Below, piece by piece: positions 1-12,245 of a stretch of 64,000 nucleotides of DNA (position 1 is the stretch's first letter; the number at the start of each line of letters is the position of its first letter). The stretch spans positions 1 through 64,000 of the forward strand of contig JALPQD010000304.1 of the NCBI GenBank assembly GCA_023101885.1, given 5' to 3'. The notes beneath the pieces were generated by a model that worked only from the letters and a program-made list of their open reading frames with translations, did no database searches and was not told the DNA's origin. A program made the translations under genes and the position numbers. This DNA comes from Typhlomys cinereus. Taxonomy: Eukaryota > Chordata > Mammalia > Rodentia > Platacanthomyidae.

Positions 1-20
1 AACCTTAAATGTTAAAAAAT

Positions 21-37
21 AAAAAAGACTCAGAAGA
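21..37 (+). repeat. Left target-site duplication of L1 at 38-644
   Basis: AAAAAAGACTCAGAAGA here matches AAAAAAGACTCGGAAGA at 645-661 with one mismatch. The pair brackets the L1 3' fragment and is the expected mark of target-primed reverse transcription. Confidence 0.75.
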
Positions 38-644
38 TCCTATATCCTACAGCAGTCACCTGGAACCAGACAAACCAAATCTCTCCCCATCCTAAAGCTC
101 AAGGGAACCTTATGGAAAAGGGGGCGGCAAGATTGTAAGAGCCTAAAGATGGGGAAGACCAACAATATGCAAGATACTCCACACAAGTTAGGACTGCAGC
201 AGCCAGTATTGGACTTTGCATGACCTGCACAATGGCTGACATGTCAATGACCCTTCCCCCAAAGTCTAGCACGGATCATAGGGGAGAAGGCTTTGGGCAG
301 TAGGATCCTTAGAGGCAAGGGATTAAACAGTCATAATAGAGTTCCTATGCTAACAGGGAACCCAAGAAGGGGCCCTGGGCTATGCCACTGGGTCCTGAAC
401 CCTTGCTAGGGTGGAGGAGTCAGGGGGAGATTGAGCACCACATAAAAGGATGCTCCAGGGAATAGGAGGGAGGGAGGGGGAGGCATCACCAAAGGGGGAA
501 GAGGGATGGGGATGAAAGGAAGTGGTGAAGGGAGGAGAGTGCAAGGGAGGACAATGGTGGAGGAGAGGGGGAGTTAGGGTTAGGGTTAGGGTTAGGGTTA
601 GGGTTATTGAGCTTATATGATTAGGAAAAAAATAAAATGGAAGA
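38..644 (+). mobile_element. 5'-truncated L1, 3' UTR only, with telomeric tract
   Basis: This fragment has the L1 3' UTR seen elsewhere in the window: a CTCAGGGAA-like start, AAGATGGGG..AACAATATGCAAGATACTCCACAC-type segments, a G-rich polypurine tract at about 420-570, then TTATTGAGCTTATATGATTAGG and an A-rich tail. It has a 17-bp TSD. Its 3' end (GAGCTT..ATGATT) matches the minus-strand copy at 60.5 kb better than the GTATGAGCGG subfamily. Between the polypurine tract and the tail it carries (TTAGGG)5, which the related copies lack. Confidence 0.85.
574..606 (+). repeat. Interstitial telomeric repeat (TTAGGG)5TTA
   Basis: Five perfect TTAGGG units run from 574 to 603 and a partial TTA follows. 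The tract sits within the 3' end of the L1 at 38-644. Related L1 ends have a GACTGGGGTACC-like sequence at this position. Confidence 0.95.
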
Positions 645-661
645 AAAAAAGACTCGGAAGA

Positions 662-886
662 CAAATGTGAGGACCCAGTGGGCTCACTGGGCCCCTGGGC
701 TTGCTTCCTTATGTTCCTATGCCTTGTTTCTGGAGGATGTGCTCATTATGGAAAGGTCAAAGCATTGTGTGCTTCTCAGATCTGTATGGTCCTCACCCCC
801 ATCAAGTCTTACTGCAATTTCAATTCAAAAGTGGATTTGAAAATTTCAATGTGCTCCTCTCCCCAAATTTGCAGGAAGAAAGTTGC

Positions 887-931
<45 letters not shown>

Positions 932-1139
932 CACACACAGAGCACAAAGCTGCTGGGCTTATTCCACAGCTCAGTTGCCTGTGACTCTGACCAGACACTA
1001 GAGGCAGGCGCTCAGGGCCCCTGGGGCAGGAGAAAAGTATCAGCTGTCCTGTCGCAACATCTCTGGGTCTTTCTCTTCACTGCTGCCTCTAAACTTCAGC
1101 TCACAGATCTTCCTAACCCAAGCAAACATTGCCTTTGAC
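662..1139. other. Unique DNA with a (CA)n tract
   Basis: No gene or named repeat is recognised apart from a CA microsatellite at 890-939, broken once by an extra A. The ORFs over the tract read only through HT/TH repeats and are not credible genes. Confidence 0.6.
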
Positions 1140-1597
1140 CCATTTAAATGACCGAGTCTCACATTGGGATGTGAGATGATTAATGATGATTAATAGTCAT
1201 TGATAACTTGCCTAGTTTTGAATCACTTAGGAGCTATACCTTTGAGTATGTCTTTGGGAAAGGTTACGGGGAGGTTAAATTAGGAAGGAAGACTCGGGCA
1301 GAATGTGATCAGCTAGCCCCTCCCATGGGATGGAGTCTCAGAGTGAATAAAACAAGCGAATGGAAGACATCAAGCGAGGGGACAGCATTCATTTCTCTAC
1401 TGCCTGACTGCAAATGCCATGTGACCAGCTGCCTCCTGCTCCTACCGCACAGCTGGAGCTACTACACTCTCCGCAATGCCTTCCCTGCCATGCTGGACCA
1501 TACTCCCGATCCATGAGCCAGAATAAATCCCTTTTTCCTTCAAAAGCTTTTGTCAGGTATTATACCCAGCAGTGAGGAAAGTAGCTAATACAGGTTC
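1140..1597 (+). mobile_element. Fossil non-autonomous DNA transposon-like repeat
   Basis: The 3' part (CCAGAATAAATCCC, CTTCAAAAGC, then GTAGCTAATACAGG) is the end seen in a common mammalian/rodent MER-type repeat. Similar ends occur at 15250, 21270, 22995 and 27050. The family name is uncertain and no transposase is present. Confidence 0.5.
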
Positions 1598-1617
1598 CTC
1601 AGAAGAGAGGGTGTTGA

Positions 1618-1790
1618 GTCAGTGAGATGGCTCAGAGGGTAAAAGCTCTTGCCATGCAAGCTTGATTACTAAAACCCATGTAAATGTGGATGGAGAGAAC
1701 TGAACTCCACCAAGTTGTCTTTTGACCATATGCATGCATCACGTACAATAATAATAATTTTTAAATATTTATAAAAACAGGAAAGGTAGT
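1618..1790 (+). mobile_element. B2-type SINE
   Basis: The tRNA-like head GTGAGATGGCTCAGAGGGTAA, a degenerate B-box region and a short A/T-rich tail are typical of the B2 superfamily of rodent SINEs. The copy is diverged. Confidence 0.7.
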
Positions 1791-1919
1791 ATTCCATTTA
1801 TGCTTCTAAAAAAAGAGATATTTTTAACAAGTAGGCAAGGGCAGCATGCATAAACTATGTCTACATCAGAGAAACCATCCTCAAAAGCTCAGTCGCTCTT
1901 AGCTTTGAAGTCTATGAAC

Positions 1920-2299
1920 ATCTCTAGGTGAGCAAGTGTTTCAGTTACTTTTTTCAGTTACTGGTCTCAAACCACTTAGAAAAGGGTATTTATTTGGCTT
2001 ATGGGAAGTGTCCATCAGTGAACAACTCTATGAAGCAATCCACCGGCTTCTTTTAAATTGTCTTTTTAACCAGGGTGAGACAGGGTAGACGGGATGGAGA
2101 GAACATGGGTTTATTAAAAACATTAATAATCAACATTGCAACTCGATGATCTATGTTAGTAGGAGCAATGTTAGCTGCACAATCTATCTCAGGCTTCTAG
2201 CTCAGCAGCAGGACCCAGAACAAAGCTCCCAGACCCTTACAGGAGTCTATCCATGTCCTTTCCAAAACAAAACTGGCCTGCAAATTTGAGATGAAGAAC
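1920..2299. other. Diverged transposon-like and unidentified sequence
   Basis: The first 170 bases contain a URR1-like segment (TCAGTTACT..TATTTATTTGGCTTATGG), common in rodent DNA-transposon fossils. From 2090 to 2290 I recognise nothing. Confidence 0.3.
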
Positions 2300-2307
2300 T
2301 TGTGTGC

Positions 2308-2314
<7 letters not shown>
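2300..2314 (+). repeat. Left TSD of the 11.2 kb L1 array
   Basis: TTGTGTGCTTTTCTT occurs here and again, identically, at 13526-13540. The two copies lie immediately outside the poly-T (minus-strand A tail) and the 5' end of the array. Confidence 0.85.
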
Positions 2315-2338
<24 letters not shown>

Positions 2339-3113
2339 GAATCTCATAAGTATTTTTTTCATTTTTTATTTCTGCTAAAACAAACTTAATAGGTACCCCG
2401 GTCCCCTCCCTCCCTCCACCCCTTCCTGGATCCTGCTCCCTCCTCCATTTTCCCCTTCCTTTCCCCCTCTCCCTCCCTATCTCACAGTGTCCCCTCCCTC
2501 CATCCCTGGAGCATTCTTTAATGTGTATGTCAAACTTTCCTCTGGGCCCTCCTCTCTGATGAGGTATAAGGACTCAGTGGCATTTCCTAGAATTCTTTCT
2601 TCTGTTCCCCTTAAGTATAGAAACACTATTGTGGCTGTTAATCCTTAGCTTCTAAGGATCCTAGTGCCTTTAGTCTATGCTAGACTTTGAGGGGTCAACG
2701 AGAGTTGGTCATTGGCAGGTCATGCAAAGTCTTATTATGATTGCTTCGGCCCTAACTTGTGTAGTATCTTGCATATCGTTGCTTCTCCCTATTTTTAGGC
2801 TCTTACAACCTTACTGCCCTCTCTTCCGCAAATTTCCCTGACCTTCAGGATGGGGAGTTCCAGGTGGTTGATATAAAGTCTCTGACGTTCTGAATTATGG
2901 TTTGTTGACTTTTTTTTCTTTTTTTAGTTATGCTGCTCCTTTAATGCCCTTGGCTCCATCCTGATGGGTATTGGCTGTCACCCCCTGGTCAAGATAAAAA
3001 GCTGTTAAATTAGAGTCTTATTATAAGAGTATATTCAAAGGTAGATGGAATAAAAGTGGGAGACTGCAGTGAGGGAGGGGGGTCAGTCTCCCATTGTAAA
3101 ATGGTTACTTTCT

Positions 3114-3390
3114 TTTTTTATTTTTTTATTATTTATTCAATTGTGTGTATGTGGGCATGTGTATGTATGTGTGTGTAGAACTGGGTGAATTCGGGAACCA
3201 CCATGGACCGCCTCCACCTCCTCCTTGTTTACTCTACCCCAGGATTCATGGGCTCCGTCCTACCAGGACCAGAAACGCGGGCCACCCCAGCTTCCACTGG
3301 GCATCTATACCTGGGGTCTAGGATCCGAACTTAGGACCTCCCGCCTGCAAGGCAGAGGCTCAATCCCTGAGCCACCTCTCCAGCCCCTGC
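3114..3390 (-). mobile_element. tRNA-headed SINE in the L1 3' UTR
   Basis: The minus-strand head reads GGGGCTGGAGAGGTGGCTCA. The body carries segments also found at 18.7, 32.8, 50.9 and 53.7 kb, and the tail is A/T rich. It is flanked by a 16-bp TSD, AAAATGGTTACTTTCT, at 3098-3113 and 3391-3406, so it inserted into the L1 after the L1 arrived. Confidence 0.9.
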
Positions 3391-3670
3391 AAAATGGTTA
3401 CTTTCTATCTGCCAGATTATTCCCTCCCCTTCTGGTGAGATCATACCCCTCAGTTCCAAGTGATCAGGAAGGAAAGTCTGTGAACTTAACCAGATGTCTC
3501 ACTGCTTACTTGCAGTCCTTTATGGTGGCCTATTTTCTCTCCGGTAACATGGTCCCCCTCTCTTTGTTTCTGGTGGGGCCCTCCTTCCCCATTCCTCCTG
3601 TTTATAATTTTTGCAATTACTGTAGGTATTACAGAGATTTATCTTTGAGTGCCTCTAAGTGGGTTTGGTA

Positions 3671-6600
3671 CTAGGATCCATCTATTAGGGATTATATACG
3701 GTGCTTAATTTCATGTCTAGGATACTTCACTCAATCTAATTGTTTCTAATTCCATCCATTTCCCAGCAAATTTATTAATTCATCATTTTTGATGGCTGAG
3801 TAGTGTTCCATTGTATAAATGTACCACATTTTCCTTATCCACTCATCAGCTGTTGGACATTTGGGTTGATTCCATGACTTTGCTATTGTGAACAGTGCTG
3901 CTATGAACATGGTCGTGCTTGTGCTATTGAGGTGAATTTTTGCTGTACAGGGGGTTATTCCCAAAAGTGGGATAGCAGGGTCATATGGCAATTCAATCTT
4001 TAACTTCTTTAAGAATCACCAGACGACGCTTGCCAGAGTGGTTGTATGAGCCTGCATTTCCACCAGCAATGTAGGAGAGTTCCCCTCTCTCCACATCCTC
4101 TCCAGCATTTGGTGTTGATTGTGTTGTGGATTTTGCCATCCTGACCAGGGTGAGATGCTATCTCAAAGAAGTTTTGATTTGCATTTCCCTGATGGCTAAG
4201 GATGTGGAGCATTTTCTAAGATATTTGCTAGACATTTTAATTTTGTCCCTGGTAAAGTTTCTTTTAAGTTCCAAGGCCCATTTTTTCATTGGCCCATTTG
4301 TTTCCTTCGTGTTTAGTTTTCTAAGTTCTTTGTGCACTCTGGATAATAGAGCTCTATCAGATATGTGGTTAGTGAAGATTTTCTCCCATTCTGTGGGTTG
4401 CCTTTGAGCTCGAGTTACAATCTGTTTATTTGAACAGAAGCTCTTTAATATCACAAGATCCCATCTGTTGAGTGTTAGTTGTAGTGACTGTGCTATTGGA
4501 TGTCCATTTAGGAACTGTTGGCCTAGCCCAATCAGCTCGAGGGAGTTCCCTACCCTTTCAACTAAGGTTTTATAGTCTCTGGCCTTATATCGAGGTCCTT
4601 GATCCATTTGGAATTAAGTCTTGTACATGGTGACAAGTACGGGTCCAGTTTTAATCTTCTGCATATGGACATCCAGTTTTGCCAGCACCATTTGTTGAAG
4701 ATGCTGTTCTTTTTCCATTGGATTTTTTGGGCCTCTTTGTCAAAGATCAAATGGCTGTAGTTGTGTGGGCTTGTATCTGGGTCTACAACCCTTATTCATT
4801 GATCTGTGTGTCTATTTTGAAGCCAATACCAGGCTGTTTTTACAACTATGGATTTGTAGTATAAACTAAAGTTTGGTATGGTTATACTCCAGCAGTGTTT
4901 TTGTTACTCAGGATTGTTTTAGCTATCCTGGGTCTTTTGTGCCTCCATATGAATGTTGAGATTGTTTGGTCAACTTCTTTAAAGAATTGCTTAGGGATTT
5001 TAATTGGTATAGCACTGAATCTGTATATTGTCTTTGGTAGGATGGTAATTTTTATGATGTTGATTCTGCCAATTCAGGAACATGGCAGGTCTTTCCACCT
5101 TCTGGTGTCTTCTGCAATTTCTTTCTTTAGGGTTTTAAAGTTTTCATTTGTAAAGGTCTCTTACTTCCTTGGCTAGGTTTATACTGAGGTATTTCATTTT
5201 TTTAGGGGCTATAGTAAATGGGTTTTTTCACTTCTTTCATTCTGGGCATATAGGAAGGCCACTGATTTTATAGGTTTATTTTTCATCCTGCCACCCTGCT
5301 GAACTTCTGTATTAGTTCCAGAAGTTTCCTGGTGGAGTATTTGGAATCACTCAGGTATAAGATCATGTCATCAGCAAATAGAGATAACTTGACTTCTTCC
5401 TTGCCGATTTGAATCTCTTTTATGTCCCTTTCTTGTCTTATGGCTTCAGCCAAGACTTCAAGTACAATATAGAATAGAAGTGGTGAGAGTGAACAGCCTT
5501 GTCTAGTTTCCTGATCGAAGCAGGAATGCTTCAAGTTTTTCCCCATTGAGTATAATCCTTGCTGTTGGCTTGTTGTATACCATTTTATTATATTGATAAG
5601 GTTCCTTCCACTACAACCATCTCTAGGGTTTTGATCATGAAGGGGTTGTTGGATCTTGTCAAAAGCTTTTTCTGCATCTATCAAGAGTGTCATGTGGTCT
5701 TGGACTTTGACTGCTTTATATGGTGAATTACATTATTGATTTGCATATGTTGACACAACCTGTGTGCCTGGGATAAAGCCTACTTGATCCCCATGAATGA
5801 TCTTTTGATATTTTTTGAATCCGATTTGCTAAGACTTTGTTGAGAATCTTTGCATCTGTGTTCATCAGAGAGATTGGCCTATAGTTTTCTTTTTTAAGTG
5901 TATCCTTATTATGTTTTGGGATTAAGACAATATTAGCTTCATAGAAGGAATTTGGTAGTGTTTCTTCATTTGCTATTTGATGGAACAGTTTAAGGAGTAT
6001 TGGTGTTATTAGCTCCTTAATTGTCTGGTAGAACTCTGTGCTGAATCCATCTGGTCCAGGACATTTCTTGGTGGGAAGATTCGAGATTACTTCATCGATT
6101 TCCTCATATGTCATAGGACTATTTAAATAATACACAACTTCCTGATTTTTCCTGTTTACTTAGAAATTCATCCATCTCTTTTGTGTTGTCAAATTTCACA
6201 GAGTATAAGTTTTTGAAATATGACGTTATAATTCTCTGGATTTCTTGGGTATCAGTAGTGATAACTCATTTTCATTTCTAATTTTGTTAATTTGAGTTTT
6301 CTTTCTCTTGCTTTTGGTTAATTTAGCTAGGGGTGTATCTAGCTAAATTATTGATTTTTCAAAGAACCAGTTTTTTGACTGGCTGATTTTTTCTATCGTT
6401 TTCTTAGTCTCTATTTCAGATATTTCTCCCCTTATTTTGCTAATCTCCTCTCTTCTACTGCTTTTGGAATCGGATTGCTCTAGTGTCTCTAAAGCTTTAA
6501 GTTGCATTGTTAGGTTATTTATTTCTGATGTTTCCACTTTTTTGATGTAGGCATTAAGAGCTATGAACTTACCTCTTAGGACAGCTTTCATTGTGTCCCA

Positions 6601-7338
6601 AAGATTTTGATAAGTTGTATTTTCATTATCATTCGCCTTTTTAATTTCTGAATCCTAAATCCAATTCTCATTTAGCATCATAGTGTTAAGTTTCCAGGAG
6701 TTAGTGTATTTCTGTTGTTTATTGTTTTGTGGATGTCAAGCTTTAGATCATGGTGGTCTGATAGAGTACAGGCTAGAATTTCAACTTTCCTGTATATGTG
6801 GAGATTCGTTTTGTGGCCCAATATGTGATCTATTTTGGAGAAAGTTCCATGTGCTGCTGAGAAAAATGTGTATTCTTTGGTGCATGGATGAAAAGTTTGA
6901 TACAGATCTGTAAGGTCTAAGGGTTTGATTAAGTTCCAAAGTGTCTCTGTTAAGCTTTTGACCTGTTGATCTATCCCATGACGAGAGGGCAGTATTGAAA
7001 TTCCCAAGAATTATTGTTTTGGGGATGATTTCTCACTTTAGACGTTGTAGGATTTGCTTAAAGAATGTGGGGGGGGGAGCCCATATTGGGTGCATATATG
7101 TTCAGTATTGTGAAGTCTTTCTGGTGAATTGTATCTATGACTAAAATATAGTATCCATCTGTGTCTCTTATGATTTTTTTTGGTTTGAAGTCCACTTTGT
7201 CTGATAGCTTAACGGCTACCCCTGCCTGTGTCCTGGTTCCATTAGCTTACAGAATTTTGGACCAGCCTTTTATTTTTAGGATATGCCTTTCTTTTGTGGT
7301 GAGATAGATTTCCTGCAGGCAGCAGATGACAGGTTGTG
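3671..7338 (-). pseudogene. L1 ORF2 remnant (copy 1), no N-terminus
   Basis: ORF2p is the L1 endonuclease/reverse transcriptase. Readable pieces include endonuclease text near 6680-7007 ([18 protein letters not shown] and SDHH), the RT block at 5283-6135 with FADDMILYL (FADD codons 5367-5378), and the C-terminus with [14 protein letters not shown] at 3950-3991. The canonical stop position is 3671-3673, with a premature TAA a few codons earlier. At least eight frame breaks make it non-functional. The first roughly 34 codons are absent because the body ends at 7339. Confidence 0.9.
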
Positions 7339-8367
7339 ATTTTTTTTAACATTTTTTATTATTATTTCCGCTCATACAAACTTAATAGGTAGACCAGTTC
7401 CCTCCCCCCTCCTCCTCCCCCTGAACCCTCTGCTCCCCTTCCCTCCCTCCCCGTCTCCCAGTGCCTCCCCCCCAATTCCCAGAGAGTCCTTTATTGTGTA
7501 TGCCTAACTCTCCTCTTGGTCCTCCTCTCCGATGACGTACAAGGACCCAGTGGCATTCCCTGAACCCTTTCTCGTGTTCCCCTTAAGCATAGGAACACTA
7601 CTGTGGCTGTCAATCCCTTGCCTCCAAAGATCTTGGTGCCTTTAGACGATGATAGACTTTGTGAGGTCAATAGTGTGTTGGACATTGCGCAGGGCATGCA
7701 AAGTCCTATTATGATTGCTTCAGCCCTAACTAGTGTGGAGAATCTTCAGATCATTGCTCCTCCCATCCTTTTGCTCTTACAATCTTACCGCCCCCCTCTT
7801 CCGCAAAGGTCCCTGAACTTCAGGATGGGAGGAGATTAGGCTGGCTTAGTTCAATGTGGTTGATATAGAGTCTCTGAAGTTCTGGATTGTGGTTTGTTGA
7901 TTTTCTTTTGCAGTTTTGCTGCTCCTGCAATGCCCTTCACTCCATCCTGATGGGCACTGTATGTCACCCCCTGGTCAGAGACAAAAACTGTTAAACTGGA
8001 GTCTTGTTATAATAGCACATTCAAGGGTAGATGTAATAAAAGCAGGAAACCTCGGTGAGGGAGGCTTCAGTCACCCATTTGCAAAATGATCACCTTTCAT
8101 CTGCCAGACTATGTGCCCTCCCCTTCTGGTGAGATCATACCCCCTCAGTGTACATGATCAGGAACGAACGTCTGTGAACTTAACCAGGTGTCACATTACT
8201 TACTTGCATTCCTTGGAGGTCGATTTTCTCTGCTGTAACATGGTCCCCTCTCTCCTTGTGTCTGGTGTGGCCCTCCAATCCCATCGCTCCTGTTCACAAT
8301 CCTTGCAATTATTGTATTACATAGGTTTACCTTTGAGTGTCTCAATGTGGGCTGGGTGAGTTTGGTA

Positions 8368-11300
8368 CTAGTAGCCACCTATTAGGGAGTACATACGGCG
8401 CTTAACTTCTGGGTTTGGGATACTTCACTTAATATAATTGTTTCTAATAACATCCATTTCCCAGCAAATTCCAGTAATTCATCATTTTTGATGGCTGAGT
8501 AGTACTCCATTGTATAGATGTACCACAGTTTCCTTATCCACTTGTCAACTGTTGGACATTTAGGTTGGTTCCATGACTTTGCTATTGTAAACAGTGCTGC
8601 TATGAACATGGTCGTGCTTGTGCTATCGAGGTGAACCTCTGCTGCATGGGGGGTTATTCCCAAAAGTGGAATAGCAGGGTCATATGGCATTTCAATCTTT
8701 AATTTCTTTAAGAATCTCCAGACGGCTCACCAGAGTGGCTGTATGAGCTTGCATTCCCACCAGCAATGTAGGAGAGTTCCCCTCTCTCCACATCCTCTCC
8801 AGCACTTGTTATTGTTTGTATTGTGGATTTTTGCCATCCTGACCGGGGTGAGATGATATCTAAGGGAGGTTTTGATTTGCATTTCCCTGATGGCTAAAGA
8901 AGTGGAGCATTTTTTAAGATATTTGTTAGACGTTTTAATTTCATCCCTGGTAAAGTTTCTTTTAAGTTCCAGGGCCCATTTTTTAATTGGGCCATTGGTT
9001 TCCTTGGTGTTTAATTTCTAAGTTCTTTGTGCACTCTAGACAGTAGAGCTCTATCAGATATGTGGTTAGTGAAGATTTTCTCCCATTCTGTGGGTTGCCT
9101 TTGAGCTCGTGTTACAATCTCTTTATCTGAACAGAAGCTCTTTAATTTCACAAGATCCCAACTGTTGAGAGTTGATAGCAGTGACTGTGCCATTGGATGT
9201 CTGTTTAGGAAATGTTGGCCTAGCCCAATCAGCTCGAGGGAGTTCCCTATCCTTTCAACTATGGTTTTTATAGTCTCTGGCCTGATATCAAGGTCCTTGA
9301 TCCATTTGGAATAAGTTTTGTACATGGTGACAAGTACGGGTCCAGCTTTAATCTTCTGCATGTGGAGATCCAGTTTTGCCAGCACCATTTGTTGAAGATG
9401 CTGTTCTTTTTCCATTGGATTCTTTGGGCCCCTTTGTCAAAGATCAAATGGCTGTATTTTTTTGTGGGCTTATATCTGGGTCTTCAACCCTTATCCATTG
9501 ATCTGTGTGTCTATTTTGGAGCCAGTACCAGGCTGTTTTTATAACTATGGATTTGTAGTATAGACTAAGGTTTGGTATGGTAATACCTCCAGCAGTGTTT
9601 TTGTTACTCAGGATTGTCTTTGTTATCCTGGGTCTTTTGTGCCTCCATATGAATTTTGAGATTATTTGGTTAACTTCTTTAAAGAATTGCTTGGGATTTT
9701 AATTGGTATAGCATTGAATTTGTATATTGCCTTTGGTAGGATGGTCATTTTTACAATGTTGATTCTGCCAATCTAGGAACATGGGAGGTCTTTCCACCTT
9801 CTGATGTCTTCAACAATTTCTTTCTTTAGGGTTTTAAAGTTTTCATTGTAAAGGTCTTTTACCTCCTTGGTTAGGTTTATACCAAGGTATTTCATTTTTT
9901 TTAGGGGCTACAGTAAATGGGATTGTTTCTCTCAGGGCTTTTTCACTTCTTTCATTCTGGGCACATAGGAAGGCCTCTGATTTTTGCACATTTATTTTGT
10001 ATCCTGCCACCCTGCTGAACTTCTCAATTAGTTCCAGGAGCTTCCTGGTGGAGTTTTTGGGATCCTTCAGGTATAAGATCATGTCATCTGCAAATAGGGA
10101 TAGCTTGACTTCTTCCTTGCCGATTTGAATCCCTTTTATGTCCCTTTCTTGTCTTATGGCTTCAGCTAAGACTTCAAGTACAATATTGAATAGAAGTGGT
10201 GAGAGTGGACAGCCTTGTCTAGTTCCTGATCGAAGTGGGAATGCTTCCAATTGTTCCCCATTGAGCATAATCCTTGCTGTGGGCTTGTTGTATATAGCTT
10301 TTATTATATTGATAAAGGTTCCTTCCATTCCTACTGTCTCTAGCGTTTTGATCACAAAAGGCTGTTGGATCTTGTCAAAGGCTTTTTCTGCATCTATCGA
10401 GAGTATCATGTGGTCTTGGACTTTGGACTGGTTTACATGATGAATTACATTTATTGATTTGCGTATGTTGAACCAACCTTGTGTGCCGGGGATGAAGCCT
10501 ACTTGGTCCCTGTGAATGATCTTTTTGATATGTTTTTGAATCCGATTTGCTAAAACTTTGTTGAGAATCTTTGCGTCTGTGTTCATCAGAGAGATCGGCC
10601 TATAGTTTTCTTTTTTAAGTGAATCTTTATTAGGTTTTGGGATTAAGACGATATTAGCTTCATAGAAGGAATTTGGTAGTGTTCCTTCCTTTGCTATTTG
10701 ATGGAACAGTTTAAGGAGTATTGGTGTTATTTACTCCTTAAATGTCTGGTAGAAATCTGTGCTGAATCCATCTGGTCCAGGACATTTTTTGGTGGGAAGA
10801 TTCGAGATTACTTCCTCAATTTCCTTATATGTTATAGGGCTATTTAAGTAATTCACAACTTCCTGATTCAATTTAGGTAGGTTGTGTTTACTTAGAAATT
10901 CATCCATCTCTTTTGTGTTGTCAAACTTCACAGAGTATAAGTTTTGAAATATGATGTTATAATTCTCTGGATTTCTTGGGTATCCATAGTGATAACTCCA
11001 TGTTCATTTCTAATTTTGTTAATTTGGGTTTTCTCTCTCTTGCTTTTGATTAATTTAGCTAGGGGTGTATCAATCTTATTGATTTTTTCAAAGAACCAGC
11101 TTTTTGACTGGTTGGTTTTTTCTATCGTTTTCTTAGTCTCGATTTCAGATATTTCTCCCCTTATTTTGCTAATCTCCTCTCTTCTACTACTTTTGGGATC
11201 AGATTGCTCAAGTTTCTCTAAAGCCTTAAGCTGCAACGTTAAGTTATTTATTTCTGATGTTTCCACTTTTTGATGTAGGCATTAAGAGCTATGAACTTAC

Positions 11301-12189
11301 CTCTTAGGACAGCTTTCATTGTGTCCCAGAGATTTTGGTAAGTTGTATTTTCGTTATCGTTCACTTTCAGGAAATCTTGAATTTCCTTTTTAATTTCTTC
11401 CTGAATCCAGTTCTCATTCAGCATCATAGTGTTAAGTTTCCAGGAGTTAGTGTATTTTCTCTTGTTTGTTGTGTTGTGGATGTCCAGCTTTAGGCCATGG
11501 TGGTCTGATAGGGCACAGGTTAGAATTTCAACTTTTTTGTATATGTGTAGATTCGTTTTGTTGCCCAATATGTGATCTATTTTGGAGAAAGTTCCATGTG
11601 CTGCTGAGAAAAATGTGTATTCTTTTGTGCGTGGGTGAAAAGTTCGATAGAGATCTGTAAGGTCCATTTCTTTAAAGGTTTGATTAAGTTCCAAAGTGTC
11701 TCTGTTAAGCTTTTGACCTGTTGATCTATTCCATGTTGAGAGGGCGGTGTTGAAGTCCCCAGGAATTATCATTTCAGGGTTGATTTCTTGCTTTAGGCGC
11801 TGTAGGGTTTTCTTAATGAATGTGGAGGGGCCCGTATTGAGTGCATAAATGTTCAGTATTGTGAAGTCTTCCTTGTGAATTGTACCTGTGACTAAAATGT
11901 AGTATCCATCTGTGTCTCTTATGATTTTCTTTGGTTTGAAGTCCACTTTGTCTGAAAGCATAATTACTACCCCTGCCTGTTTCCTGGTTCCATTAGCTTG
12001 CAATATTTTGGACCAGCCTTTCATTCTTAGGATGTGCCTATCTTTTGTGGTGAGATGAGTTTCCTGAAGGCAGCAGATTGCTGGATTGTGGTTTTTAATC
12101 CAAGTTTGTAATCTGTGTCTCTTAATCGGCGAGTTAATACCATTGACATTTAATGTTATAATGGAGAAATTATTTTTAATTCTGGACAT
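8368..12189 (-). pseudogene. L1 ORF2 (endonuclease/reverse transcriptase), broken
   Basis: The span is 3822 nt, close to the usual 1275-codon ORF2p. An N-terminal open stretch of 313 codons (12189-11248) starts [20 protein letters not shown] and holds the apurinic-type endonuclease, with NVNG, the catalytic-type QETH, PGDFN and SDHHGL. Further open pieces follow: 11266-10928, 10931-10731 ([15 protein letters not shown]), then the RT palm at 10586-9843 with FADDMILYL (FADD codons 10083-10094), and the C-terminal domain at 9415-9011 and 8690-8382. Frameshifts and stops near 11.25, 10.93, 10.73, 9.85 and 9.0 kb disable it. The TAG at 8370-8368 is the family's usual end. Confidence 0.92.
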
Positions 12190-12245
12190 TTTTTATGTTT
12201 AGTAGACTTTGTAAGCATGTTGTTTGATATTTATGTTTGGTGGTA

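Larger units (their letters stand above)
2315..7339 (-). mobile_element. L1 copy 1: 3' half of the tandem L1 array
   Basis: On the minus strand this holds ORF2 from about codon 34 to its end, then the 3' UTR with a C-rich (G-rich on minus) tract at 2395-2500 and an A tail at 2321-2338. A SINE interrupts the 3' UTR at 3114-3390. The body stops abruptly at about 7339, where the poly-T end of L1 copy 2 begins with no spacer. It lacks ORF1 and the ORF2 N-terminus. It is visibly more damaged by frameshifts and stops than copy 2. Confidence 0.9.
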
